From NCBI RefSeq assembly GCF_030817835.1, contig NZ_JAUSZR010000001.1, positions 1,116,001-1,180,000 of the forward strand: a DNA stretch of 64,000 nucleotides, written 5' to 3'. This DNA is from Pseudarthrobacter sp. W1I19. Its GTDB lineage: Bacteria > Actinomycetota > Actinomycetes > Actinomycetales > Micrococcaceae. The notes beneath the pieces were generated by a model, which worked only from the letters and a program-made list of their open reading frames with translations, did not search any database and was not told the origin of the DNA. Shown piece by piece: positions 16,823 through 25,147 of the stretch. The number at the start of each line of letters is the position of its first letter. Positions within the stretch are counted from its first letter, which is position 1. Both the position numbers and the translations under genes were made by a program.

Positions 16823-17653
16823 GTGTCTGAGCAGGAGCTCGAGGTAACCGAGACTGAGCTGGAAGAGTCCGCGGACATCACGGCAGAAGCCGGTGACGAG
16901 TCTGAGGTTGATTCCTCCGCGCCCGAAGCCAGCGACGCCGATTCCGACGACGACGCCGACTCTGATGACTTTGACGCAGAGTCCGATGACGAGGCCGGCT
17001 CTGAGGAAGAGTCCGCCGACGCCCTCGCCGCTGCCGCAGCCAAGGCCGACGTTGACCCCGCCGAGGAGTTCAAGGCCAAGCTGCGCCGTCAGGAGGGTGA
17101 CTGGTACGTCATCCACTCCTACGCAGGTTACGAAAACCGCGTGAAGGCCAACCTGGAGACCCGCATCCAGACCCTGGACATGGAAGATTACATCTTCGAA
17201 ATCCAGGTGCCCATGGAAGAAGTCGTTGAGATCAAGAACGCCCAGCGCAAGGTCATCAACCGCGTCCGCATCCCCGGTTACGTCCTGGTCCGCATGGACC
17301 TGACGGACGCCTCCTGGGGCGCCGTCCGGCACACCCCCGGTGTTACCGGCTTCGTGGGCAACGCCCACAACCCGGTCCCGCTGCGCCTGGACGAGGTCTT
17401 CTCCATGCTCGCCCCGGTCTTCGAAGAAGAGCAGGCCGAGAAGGGCAAGCCGGTCAACAAGCAGAACCAGGCTCCGGTGGACGTGGACTTCGAAGTTGGC
17501 GAGTCCGTCATCGTCAAGGAAGGTCCCTTCGAGACCCTTCCCGCCACCATCTCCGAGATCAAGGTCGAGTCCCAGACCCTCGTGGTCCTGGTTTCCATCT
17601 TCGAGCGCGAAACGCCTGTCACCCTGGCGTTCAACCAGGTCACCAAGATCTGA
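16823..17653 (+). CDS. nusG: Transcription termination/antitermination factor NusG
   Basis: 276 residues from the GTG at 16823, chosen because GGAGA lies 4 bases upstream; an in-frame ATG at 16793 would add ten residues but has no good site. Order: acidic Glu/Asp/Ser extension (about 1-85, typical of actinobacteria), NGN domain ([34 protein letters not shown]) and C-terminal KOW domain ([20 protein letters not shown]). Binds RNA polymerase and links it to Rho or ribosomes. A 13-base-pair hairpin follows at 17668. Confidence 0.96.
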   Translation: MSEQELEVTETELEESADITAEAGDESEVDSSAPEASDADSDDDADSDDFDAESDDEAGSEEESADALAAAAAKADVDPAEEFKAKLRRQEGDWYVIHSYAGYENRVKANLETRIQTLDMEDYIFEIQVPMEEVVEIKNAQRKVINRVRIPGYVLVRMDLTDASWGAVRHTPGVTGFVGNAHNPVPLRLDEVFSMLAPVFEEEQAEKGKPVNKQNQAPVDVDFEVGESVIVKEGPFETLPATISEIKVESQTLVVLVSIFERETPVTLAFNQVTKI

Positions 17654-17667
17654 TGTCCCAAGAATTC

Positions 17668-17700
17668 GTTCCGGCGCTGCCCGCTTAGCAGCGCCGGAAC
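17668..17700 (+). other. Perfect hairpin between nusG and rplK
   Basis: Arms GTTCCGGCGCTGC (17668-17680) and GCAGCGCCGGAAC (17688-17700) with a 7-base loop and no T-run. It may be an RNA stabiliser or processing site within the secE-nusG-rplK-rplA transcript rather than a full terminator. Confidence 0.6.
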
Positions 17701-17781
17701 GGCCGGCCGCCTTGCCATGGCGGCCAAAAACCTGAGGCACGCTCCTGTGTCCCAGGACGTTATTGAGAGAAGGACCCTACA

Positions 17782-18213
17782 TTGGCTCCCAAGAAGAAGG
17801 TCACCGGCCTCATCAAGCTGCAGATCCAGGCAGGTGCCGCTAACCCGGCTCCGCCGATCGGTCCTGCGCTTGGCCAGCACGGTGTCAACATCATGGAATT
17901 CTGCAAGGCGTACAACGCTGCGACGGAAGCCCAGCGCGGAAACGTCATCCCCGTGGAAATCACGGTCTACGAGGACCGTTCCTTCACGTTCATCACCAAG
18001 ACCCCGCCGGCTGCAGAGCTCATCAAAAAGGCTGCAGGCGTCGCCAAGGGTTCAGCTACCCCGCACACCGTCAAGGTTGCCAAGCTGACCCAGGCCCAGG
18101 TCAACGAGATCGCCTCCACGAAGATGGAAGACCTCAACGCCACCAGCCTGGAAGGCGCAGCAAAGATCATCGCCGGCACCGCCCGCTCCATGGGCATCAC
18201 GGTCGAGGGTTAG
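17782..18213 (+). CDS. rplK: 50S ribosomal protein L11
   Basis: 143 residues. TTG start at 17782, after AGAAGGA, giving the family N-terminus [20 protein letters not shown]. The proline-rich switch [19 protein letters not shown] is intact, as is the 23S rRNA-binding C-terminal half ([20 protein letters not shown]). L11 forms the GTPase-associated region and is the thiostrepton site. Between nusG and rplA, the usual order. Confidence 0.98.
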
Positions 18214-18398
18214 TCGTACCCGTAGCCTCTGAACCGGGCTCGGGAAACCGATCACGACGACGGGCGGCACCGCCGGGACACCGGCACCACCAAAATTGAA
18301 ATGTTGGACATCCGGCACGGATAACGGGTCGGAGCACCAACTGTGGCAGGGCCCAGCGCGGTCCGCAGACCACAACTGCACAAGGAGAAACAAGCAGC

Positions 18399-19106
18399 AT
18401 GGCAAAGCGCAGCAAAGCATATGAGGCAGCAGCCGCCAAGATCGACGCGGAGAAGTTCTACGCACCGTTCGAGGCAGTGACGCTGGCCAAGGACACCAAC
18501 CCGTCCAAGTTCGACGCCACCGTTGAGGTTGCATTCCGCCTCGGCGTGGACCCCCGCAAGGCTGACCAGATGGTCCGCGGCACGGTCAACCTGCCCCACG
18601 GCACCGGTAAGACCGCCCGCGTCCTGGTTTTCGCCACGGGTGACAAGGCTGAGGCAGCAATCGCTGCCGGCGCCGACTTCGTTGGTTCCGATGACCTGAT
18701 CGAAAAGATCGCCGGCGGCTGGACCGACTTCGACGCCGCCGTCGCCACCCCTGACCTCATGGGCAAGGTTGGCCGCCTCGGTAAGGTCCTGGGTCCGCGT
18801 AACCTGATGCCGAACCCGAAGACGGGCACCGTGACCCCCGATGTCACCAAGGCCGTCAACGACATCAAGGGTGGAAAGATCGACTTCCGCGTCGACAAGC
18901 ACTCCAACCTGCACTTCATCATCGGCAAGGTGTCCTTCGACGCCATCAAGCTGGCTGAGAACTACGCGGCAGCTCTGGAAGAGGTGCTTCGCCTGAAGCC
19001 GTCCGCTTCCAAGGGCCGCTACATCCAGAAGGCCACGGTTGCCACCACGTTCGGTCCCGGCATCTCCGTCGACCCGAACGTCACCAAGGTTCTCGTCGAG
19101 GCCTAA
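18399..19106 (+). CDS. rplA: 50S ribosomal protein L1
   Basis: 235 residues, full length. Signature [20 protein letters not shown] and the RNA-binding [20 protein letters not shown] are present. L1 forms the stalk at the E site and represses its own mRNA in other bacteria. An AAGGAG site lies 11 bases before the ATG. The 185-base rplK-rplA gap is longer than usual, with no clear gene or terminator. A strong terminator follows the gene. Confidence 0.98.
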   Translation: MAKRSKAYEAAAAKIDAEKFYAPFEAVTLAKDTNPSKFDATVEVAFRLGVDPRKADQMVRGTVNLPHGTGKTARVLVFATGDKAEAAIAAGADFVGSDDLIEKIAGGWTDFDAAVATPDLMGKVGRLGKVLGPRNLMPNPKTGTVTPDVTKAVNDIKGGKIDFRVDKHSNLHFIIGKVSFDAIKLAENYAAALEEVLRLKPSASKGRYIQKATVATTFGPGISVDPNVTKVLVEA

Positions 19107-19149
19107 ATCCTCGTCTGAAGCTCCTGCCGCGGATTTCTGCGGCAAACAA

Positions 19150-19185
19150 AACCGCCCGGCACCTGCCGGGCGGTTCTTGTTTTAA
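19150..19185 (+). terminator. Intrinsic terminator after rplA
   Basis: Stem AACCGCCCGGCA / TGCCGGGCGGTT followed by CTTGTTTT; ends the secE-nusG-rplK-rplA transcript. Confidence 0.88.
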
Positions 19186-19246
19186 CTGGCGGTTTCATGT
19201 TGCCCGTGGGAACGTATCCAGACGGGGCGGGTTCGACGCCTAAGCT

Positions 19247-20386
19247 ATGGAAATGGGCGAACCGGATCCGCACCCATCCGCAGCGGAAAACGCAGCACTG
19301 ACCATAGCCGCCGTCGAGGTGCCGCCGGCTGCCGGGTCTGAACCCGGGGGAGCACAACCCAGTGCCGGGTTCCAGGCGTGCCACGCACTGCGGGTGGCCC
19401 ACGAACTGGCCCTCTGGGGCAACCTTGACCGCTGCCCCACCTTGCCTGAGGCATTGGAGTACTGGCGTGGCAACGACTACGAGGAACGGCACCTCTACCT
19501 GGCCCGGCTTGGATCTAAAACCGTGGGGCTGTGTTCGGTGACGCTTCCGTTGCGCGAGAACACCCACACCGCCGGAATTGACGTCCTTATCGCCCCTGCC
19601 CATCGCCGCCAGGGCCTGGGCCGTGCTCTCCTGGCCCACGCCGAAGCCGTTGCCAGGGCACGGGGCAGGACCTCCCTGGATGCCTATCATGAGGTACCGC
19701 TGCAGGGTCCTGACGGCGGCTCCCTGCTTCCGGCCAAATCAGGGGTGGGCAACCTGCCCGTGAATGATCCGGCCGTCGCCTTCGCTGTTGCCACCGGTTA
19801 TGAACTGGAGCAGGTGGAACGCTCCAGCCGCCTGGAGCTGCCCGTGCCGCCAGAGGTGCTGGACCGGTTGGAAACCGGGGCCTCAGCGAAGGCCGGGGAG
19901 TACACCTTGACCGGCTGGGATGACACCTGCCCCGAGGACCTGGTGCAGGCCTATGCCCGGCTCAAGGCAACCATGAGCACAGACGTTCCCATTGCCGGTC
20001 TGGACTGGGAACGCGAGGAGTGGGATACGGCAAGGGTCCATGAGGAGGAGCAGACGCTTCTACGCGGCGGGGTCCAGTCCGCCGTCACTGCTGCAGTGCA
20101 CCGGACCACGGGAGAACTGGTGGCCTACACCGTCCTGAACTGGCGCCCCGGAGTCCCGGATTCCGTAGCGCAGCAGGACACCCTGGTGACCAAGGAACAC
20201 CGCGGCCGGCGCCTGGGCATGCTGGTGAAAATAGCAAACCTGCGGCGGGCACAAGCGAGATGGCCGTCGGCGCGTTCGGTCCTGACATGGAATGCCAACG
20301 AAAACCAACATATGCTGGCCATAAATATCGCACTTGGATTCAAACCTGCAGGTTATGAAGGCGAGTGGCAGAAACGGCTGGGATGA
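19247..20386 (+). CDS. Double-GNAT acetyltransferase, tandem copy 1
   Basis: 379 residues, two GNAT-like halves. The N half carries the acetyl-CoA loop IDVLIAPAHRRQGLGRALLA (about 112-131). The C half has VTKEHRGRRLGMLVKIANLR (about 310-330) and TWNANENQHMLAINIALGF. It resembles actinobacterial two-domain GNAT proteins, but the substrate is unknown. The next gene is a clear paralogue in the same arrangement. TAAGCT at 19241-19246 ends just before the first ATG, so a transcript could begin at the second ATG (19253) and be leaderless; the exact start is uncertain by two codons. Confidence 0.85.
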   Translation: MEMGEPDPHPSAAENAALTIAAVEVPPAAGSEPGGAQPSAGFQACHALRVAHELALWGNLDRCPTLPEALEYWRGNDYEERHLYLARLGSKTVGLCSVTLPLRENTHTAGIDVLIAPAHRRQGLGRALLAHAEAVARARGRTSLDAYHEVPLQGPDGGSLLPAKSGVGNLPVNDPAVAFAVATGYELEQVERSSRLELPVPPEVLDRLETGASAKAGEYTLTGWDDTCPEDLVQAYARLKATMSTDVPIAGLDWEREEWDTARVHEEEQTLLRGGVQSAVTAAVHRTTGELVAYTVLNWRPGVPDSVAQQDTLVTKEHRGRRLGMLVKIANLRRAQARWPSARSVLTWNANENQHMLAINIALGFKPAGYEGEWQKRLG

Positions 20387-20393
20387 TGCGCCT

Positions 20394-21512
20394 ATGGCAA
20401 GAGACGTAAAGATCGAGCAGCTTTGGATTCCCGACTCACTGGACGCGCCGGACGCAGCTGACTTCCTGGCCGCCGTCGAGGTGGGCCGGAAAGTCCGCAT
20501 GCAGACCTGGGGGAGCGATGACCTCGCCTACGGCCCTTTGGAGAAGCTGCTTGAGTTCCAGGACCCCTACGAGCGGCAGCTCATTCTCGTGGCCAAGGTG
20601 GACGGGGAGATAGTGGGCACTGTCGATATTGCCCTGCCCCTCACTGACAACCTGGACCTGGCGGAGTTCACCCTTGACATCCTCCCCGAGTTCCAGCGCC
20701 AGGGTGTGGGCCGGCGGCTGCTGCAGGCAGCTGAACAGCTGGCCCGCGAGGAGGGCCGCACCATGATCCTGGTGGACACCAACCACCCGGGCGCGTCCCT
20801 GCATGAATTTGAACGTGCCCAGCTGGTCCCCGGCACAGGGCAGGGCTTCGTACCGCTGGAAAGCCGCGAAGTGGAGTTCGCCCAGCGCACCGGTTACACG
20901 CTGCAGCACATCGAGCAGTTCAGCTCCTGCACGTTGCCGCTGGACACCAAGCTTGTGGCCGACCTGCAGGCGGAAGCGGATGAGGCCAACAACGGGCGGT
21001 ACCGGCTGCACCACTGGACGGACCGCTGCCCGGAGCAGTGGCTGGAAGCCGTCGCGGCCTTGGAGAACCTGGCCGGGGCCGACGTCGATCCCGCCTTGGA
21101 TGCGCCCGTCGAGCAGGAGATGGTGTTCGACGGCGCCATCCTCCGGGAGGCCGAAGAAGTCGCCATTGCCCAGGGCAGGCGGACCGTGGTCACCGCCGTC
21201 GAACACCTCGCCACCGGAACCTTGGTGGGCCTGACCACCATCACCGTGCTGGCGCACCGCGCCGACGTCGTCTTCCAGGACGACACCCTTGTCCTGCAGG
21301 AACACCGCGGCAACAAGCTGGGCCTGTTGATCAAGGTGGCCAACATGGAGCGGCTCACCGAGCAGTTCCCGGACGCGCGGGTCATCTACACCTGGAACGC
21401 CCCGGAGAACCGGTACCTCCTGACGGTGAACAAGCAGCTTGGCTTCCAGACAGCCGGCGTGACCGGCATCTGGCAGAAGGAGCTTCCGCACCTGCACACC
21501 AGCACCAGCTGA
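20394..21512 (+). CDS. Double-GNAT acetyltransferase, tandem copy 2
   Basis: 372 residues from the ATG at 20394; the longer in-frame ORF would overlap copy 1 by over 50 bases and lacks a ribosome site. Two GNAT halves: EFTLDILPEFQRQGVGRRLL and LQEHRGNKLGLLIKVANMER plus TWNAPENRYLLTVNKQLGFQ. The C-terminal halves of copies 1 and 2 align closely (EHRG-LG-L-K-AN, TWNA-EN, LGF), so the pair arose by tandem duplication. It starts 8 bases after copy 1, so coexpression is likely. The substrate is unknown. Confidence 0.85.
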   Translation: MARDVKIEQLWIPDSLDAPDAADFLAAVEVGRKVRMQTWGSDDLAYGPLEKLLEFQDPYERQLILVAKVDGEIVGTVDIALPLTDNLDLAEFTLDILPEFQRQGVGRRLLQAAEQLAREEGRTMILVDTNHPGASLHEFERAQLVPGTGQGFVPLESREVEFAQRTGYTLQHIEQFSSCTLPLDTKLVADLQAEADEANNGRYRLHHWTDRCPEQWLEAVAALENLAGADVDPALDAPVEQEMVFDGAILREAEEVAIAQGRRTVVTAVEHLATGTLVGLTTITVLAHRADVVFQDDTLVLQEHRGNKLGLLIKVANMERLTEQFPDARVIYTWNAPENRYLLTVNKQLGFQTAGVTGIWQKELPHLHTSTS

Positions 21513-21521
21513 CGCCCCGAT

Positions 21522-21550
21522 TTGGCGCTCTCGTGGCTCTCCCGTAGACT
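21522..21550 (+). promoter_or_regulatory. rplJ-rplL promoter
   Basis: TTGGCG, 17-base spacer, TAGACT; the best-formed promoter in the window. Predicted start near 21557, giving a leader of about 250 bases. Confidence 0.75.
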
Positions 21551-21556
21551 GGGATG

Positions 21557-21808
21557 ACCAAAGACCGTCGGTTGTTGGAAATCCACTCTCTCGAGCATTG
21601 CTCAACTCTGCAGTTGTGCGCGGGAGAAGCAGTGGGTTTCTGGACGAAGGACCCTCAACGCAGGGCGGCCGGCGCAGGTGAACGAAGCAAAGCTCCATGG
21701 ACTGATCCGTGTTGAGCCAAGCCCCGTGCATCTGCGCGGGGCGTTTTTAGTTTTAGCTCTCTTGAGCGGGGACCGTCGCATACCGGCACTATCCCCGGAA
21801 GGAGGGTT
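21557..21808 (+). promoter_or_regulatory. rplJ leader with internal terminator (putative L10 leader/attenuator)
   Basis: The long leader between the promoter and rplJ contains an intrinsic terminator: GCCCCGTGCA (21721-21730) pairs with TGCGCGGGGC (21733-21742) and is followed by TTTTT (21744-21748), 60 bases before the start codon. The position and length fit autoregulatory L10 leaders, where L10-L12 bind the mRNA. The upstream pairing that would free the leader was not resolved by eye. Confidence 0.7.
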
Positions 21809-22390
21809 ATGGCAACGCCTACCAAGGTTTCAGCAGTAGCTGAGATCACTAACGATTTCAAGGAATCGAACGCCGCTGTCCTGACCGAATACCGCGGGCT
21901 CACCGTTGCACAGCTCAAGCAGCTGCGTGTTTCTCTCGGCCAGGACACCAAGTTCGCGGTCGTCAAGAACACCCTGACCGCCATTGCAGCCAAGGAAGCC
22001 GGTGTTGAAGCATTCAACGACCAGCTCTCCGGCCCCACTGCAATCGCGTTCATCAAGGGTGACGCAGTTGCCGCTGCCAAGAGCCTGACGGATTTTGCCA
22101 AGACCAACAAGCAGCTTGTCATCAAGACCGGCTACTTCGAGGGCAAGGCTCTGAACGCCAGCGAGGTTGCTGCCCTGGCAGCACTCGAGTCCCGCGAGCT
22201 GCAGCTCGCCAAGGTTGCAGGCGTCCTCAAGGCCCCCGCTGCCGCAGCTGCACGCATCATCGACGCACTGCGCCTCAAGCTTGAAGAAGAGAACGGTGCA
22301 CCGGCAGCTGCCGAGGCGCCCGCCGCTGAAGAAGCACCTGCCGCAGAAGCTGAGGCCCCGGCCGAAGCTCCCGCAGCTGAAGAGAACTAA
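21809..22390 (+). CDS. rplJ: 50S ribosomal protein L10
   Basis: 193 residues; anchors the L7/L12 stalk. Globular part with [20 protein letters not shown] and [20 protein letters not shown]; the stalk helix follows at about 140-165. The last ~30 residues are Ala/Glu/Pro repeats ([20 protein letters not shown]), an extension absent from the E. coli protein. The GGAAGGAGG ribosome site is strong. The cotranscribed rplL lies 77 bases downstream. Confidence 0.98.
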   Translation: MATPTKVSAVAEITNDFKESNAAVLTEYRGLTVAQLKQLRVSLGQDTKFAVVKNTLTAIAAKEAGVEAFNDQLSGPTAIAFIKGDAVAAAKSLTDFAKTNKQLVIKTGYFEGKALNASEVAALAALESRELQLAKVAGVLKAPAAAAARIIDALRLKLEEENGAPAAAEAPAAEEAPAAEAEAPAEAPAAEEN

Positions 22391-22467
22391 GACTCTTCAC
22401 CCCACCAGACTCCGGTGTGATGCCCGGCCCCGCGCCGCAGAACACCACAACAGGAAGGACGCCTACC

Positions 22468-22845
22468 ATGGCGAAGCTCAGCAACGAAGAGCTCATTGAA
22501 GCTTTCAAGGAACTGACCATCATCGAGCTCTCCGAGTTCGTCAAGCTCTTCGAAGAGACCTTCGAAGTTACCGCTGCTGCTGTTGCAGTTGCCGGCCCCG
22601 CCGGTGGCGCAGCTGCTGAAGAGGTTGAAGAGAAGACCGACTTCGACGTCGTCCTCGAAGCAGCCGGCGACAAGAAGATCGCAGTGATCAAGGAAGTTCG
22701 CGCCATCACTTCCCTGGGCCTGAAGGAAGCAAAGGACCTGGTTGACAGCGCTCCCAAGGCTGTCCTCGAAGGTGCTACCAAGGAAGCTGCCGAGAAGGCC
22801 AAGGAGCAGCTCGAGGCTGCAGGCGCCACCGTTACCCTCAAGTAA
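22468..22845 (+). CDS. rplL: 50S ribosomal protein L7/L12
   Basis: 125 residues from the ATG at 22468 (AGGAAGG upstream); a 17-residue longer ORF has no site and does not fit the family. N-terminal dimer domain ([20 protein letters not shown]), Ala/Gly hinge ([16 protein letters not shown]), and C-terminal factor-binding domain with [20 protein letters not shown]. Binds elongation factors. A strong terminator follows. Confidence 0.98.
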   Translation: MAKLSNEELIEAFKELTIIELSEFVKLFEETFEVTAAAVAVAGPAGGAAAEEVEEKTDFDVVLEAAGDKKIAVIKEVRAITSLGLKEAKDLVDSAPKAVLEGATKEAAEKAKEQLEAAGATVTLK

Positions 22846-22861
22846 CAACGCCTTTTCCTGG

Positions 22862-22904
22862 GAAAGCCCCGTCCACGTTTGTGGGCGGGGCTTTCCTGCT
22901 TTTC
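22862..22904 (+). terminator. Intrinsic terminator after rplL
   Basis: 15-base arms GAAAGCCCCGTCCAC / GTGGGCGGGGCTTTC with a GTTT loop, then CTGCTTTT. Confidence 0.9.
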
Positions 22905-22907
22905 CCC

Positions 22908-22971
22908 ACTGAGTCGCCGTTGACGGCGTGAAAAAACGCGGTTTGACGACGCTAACTGTCAGTCAGTTGGG
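22908..22971 (+). repeat. Palindromic repeat, family B (copy 1)
   Basis: About 64 bases of imperfect palindrome directly after the rplL terminator. Its last 26 bases differ at only three positions from the element at 32769-32832, which sits directly after the rpoC terminator. Both end in CAGTCAGTTGGG. Confidence 0.7.
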
Positions 22972-22975
22972 CGGC

Positions 22976-23461
22976 TCAGGCAGGGTCGCTGATATCCGCG
23001 ACCACAGCGCCCAGCGCACCGGTGAGGGCATCCGCGTCCACAAAAGCGCTGTAGCCGTGCGCTCCGGCGCCCATCGAGATCCTCCGGCCGGTGATGGTGG
23101 CGTCCGCATAGACCGGCCAGCTGTTGGTGCTGCCCAGCGGGGTGATGGTGCCGCGTTCGTAGCCGGTGGCATCCAGCGCCACATCAGCCGGAGGCAGGGA
23201 GAGCTTGTTGACGCCCACGAGGGTGCGCAGCTTGGGCCAGGAAATCTGGCGGTCGCCTGGAATCAGCGCGAACAGGAACGAGCCGTCCTTGTGCTTGACT
23301 ACCAGGGACTTCACAATGTCCGACGGCGTGATCCCCAGGATGCCGGCTGCCTCCTCCAGGCTTTTGGCGGCGGGCCTTTCCACAACCTCGACCTGCAGGC
23401 CGCGGGCCTCGGCGTCGGCAAGGAACCTGTCCGTGCCGGTGCCGGGTGCTGTGTTTCCCAT
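22976..23461 (-). CDS. YbaK/ProX-type aminoacyl-tRNA deacylase domain protein
   Basis: 161 residues, a free-standing YbaK/prolyl-tRNA-editing domain. Motifs: GITPSDIVKSLVVKHKDGSF with the conserved Lys, and PLGSTNSWPVYADATITGRR with the GxxxP-like loop. Members hydrolyse mischarged Cys- or Ala-tRNA; which one is unclear. The start at 23461 overlaps the thiolase TGA by one base (TGATG), so translation is coupled. A longer frame without a site was not used. Convergent with rplL. Confidence 0.87.
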   Translation of the reverse strand: MGNTAPGTGTDRFLADAEARGLQVEVVERPAAKSLEEAAGILGITPSDIVKSLVVKHKDGSFLFALIPGDRQISWPKLRTLVGVNKLSLPPADVALDATGYERGTITPLGSTNSWPVYADATITGRRISMGAGAHGYSAFVDADALTGALGAVVADISDPA

Positions 23462-24660
23462 CAGTCGCGGTACAGCAGGAGCGCCTCGCCCTGCCCGCCG
23501 CCGCCGCACAGCGACACCGCGGCCTTGCCCTTTCCGCGGCGCTTGAGTTCGTGTGCGGCATGGCCTGCCAGGCGCGCGCCGGATGCTCCGATGGGGTGGC
23601 CCAGGGCGATGGCCCCGCCATGGATATTGCACTGCTCCAGGGGGTAGTCCAGGTCCTTCAGTGACTGGACCGCCACGGAACCGAAGGCTTCGTTGATTTC
23701 GATGAAGTCCAGCTCTGACGTGCTCCAGCCCGCACGCCCCAAAGCGTTCTGGATGGCGTTGGACGGCTGGGAGTGCAATGAATTGTCCGGGCCTGCAACC
23801 TGCCCGGGCTTGCCCACAACCGCCAGGTATTCCAGCCCGTGTTCTTCCGCATAGGCCCGGGAGGAGAGGACCAGGGCGGCAGCACCATCTGACAGGGGAG
23901 AGGAGTTGCCGGCGGTAATGGTGCCGTCGGTGACGAAGGCCGCGCGGAGTCCGGCCAGCGATTCCACCGAGGTGTTGGGGCGGACGCCCTCGTCGGTGGA
24001 GACCACCAGTGGATCCCCCTTGCGCTGCTTGACGCTGATGGGCGCGATTTCGTCGTCGAACGTTCCGTTCTTGGCTGCCAATGCTGCCCTCTGGTGGGAC
24101 TGTGCGGCCACGTTGTCCTGGGAGGTCCTGTCGATGCCGAGCGTGAGGTTGCGGGTTTCGGTGGACAAGCCCATGGATTGGCCGTCGAACGCATCGGTCA
24201 ATCCGTCATGGGCCGCCGCGTCCAGTGCCTGGATGGAACCGTATGTCCAGCCCTGCCTGGACCCAGGCAGTAGATGCGGTGCCCGGGTCATGGATTCCTG
24301 TCCGCCGGCCACCACCACAGAGGCCTCTCCACCACGGATCATCCGGGCGGCGTCGATGACGGCCGTCAGCCCCGAAAGGCACACCTTGTTCACGGTCACC
24401 GCCGGAACGTCCCAGCCGATGCCGGCGCCAATGGAGCTTTGCCGCGCCGGATTCTGCCCGGCACCGGCCTGCAGCACCTGGCCCATGATGACCGCCTCCA
24501 CCTGGCCGGCGTCCACGCCGCTGGCCTTGAGCGCCGCCTTGATGGCATGCGCCCCGAGGTCGACGGCGGTGAAGCTCGCCAGTTGCCCGTTAATCCGGCC
24601 CTGCGGTGTGCGTACTGCTGCGAGAATGACAACATCAGTGTTGTCCGCGGAGTTGCCCAT
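23461..24660 (-). CDS. Acetyl-CoA C-acetyltransferase (thiolase)
   Basis: 399 residues. Catalytic Cys94 in VNKVCLSGLTAV, GHPIGASGARLAGH with the active His, and CGGGGQGEALLLY with the second Cys, all intact. Either condenses two acetyl-CoA or cleaves acetoacetyl-CoA; the direction depends on context. No other fatty-acid or PHB gene is adjacent. Coupled to the downstream ybaK-like gene by a one-base stop/start overlap. Lies opposite and divergent to rpoB. Confidence 0.93.
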   Translation of the reverse strand: MGNSADNTDVVILAAVRTPQGRINGQLASFTAVDLGAHAIKAALKASGVDAGQVEAVIMGQVLQAGAGQNPARQSSIGAGIGWDVPAVTVNKVCLSGLTAVIDAARMIRGGEASVVVAGGQESMTRAPHLLPGSRQGWTYGSIQALDAAAHDGLTDAFDGQSMGLSTETRNLTLGIDRTSQDNVAAQSHQRAALAAKNGTFDDEIAPISVKQRKGDPLVVSTDEGVRPNTSVESLAGLRAAFVTDGTITAGNSSPLSDGAAALVLSSRAYAEEHGLEYLAVVGKPGQVAGPDNSLHSQPSNAIQNALGRAGWSTSELDFIEINEAFGSVAVQSLKDLDYPLEQCNIHGGAIALGHPIGASGARLAGHAAHELKRRGKGKAAVSLCGGGGQGEALLLYRD

Positions 24661-25147
24661 GTTTATCTCTCCCGATCTGATTCCGGTGGTAGGCCACCAA
24701 GGCTACCGTGACGCTGCTCACCCAACTATTCAAACGCCCGGGCCAGCACAAGCATTCCTAAGGATGGTTGCTGCGTCCTGCAGCTGGCAGCCGGACCATT
24801 GGGCCGCCGTCGTCCTTCTTAGAAGCGGCAGAGGCAAGGCACTGCCGCAGCACCCACTCCGGAGCCGGGAAAACCAGTGCTTGCAATCGGGCCGGATGTG
24901 GGGTAGACATGTAGGTTGTTTTGCCGTATCGTAGATATTTGCGTCTTCCCTGTTTACCTTCAGCCTTCATATAGCGGTGGGCTTTCGCCTGGCAGCTGGC
25001 AATCAACGTGCCGTCAACAACGTCACAGGATTATCGGCACCGGCCCCGGGTCATATAGCGGAACCGGATGGTAGCACTGCGGAGTCATTCCGCAGGGTGC
25101 AGCGGGGGAGATCTGAAAACGCCTGAAGGTCTGTGGAAGGATCCCTC
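24661..25147. promoter_or_regulatory. rpoB upstream region
   Basis: 487 bases between the divergent thiolase and rpoB, with no convincing gene. A plus-strand promoter candidate is TTGCAA (24881-24886), 17 bases, TAGACA (24904-24909), which gives a leader of about 230 bases. The motif CATATAGCGG occurs at 24969 and, as part of TCATATAGCGGAACC, at 25052; the meaning is unknown. No terminator or attenuator is clear. Confidence 0.5.
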
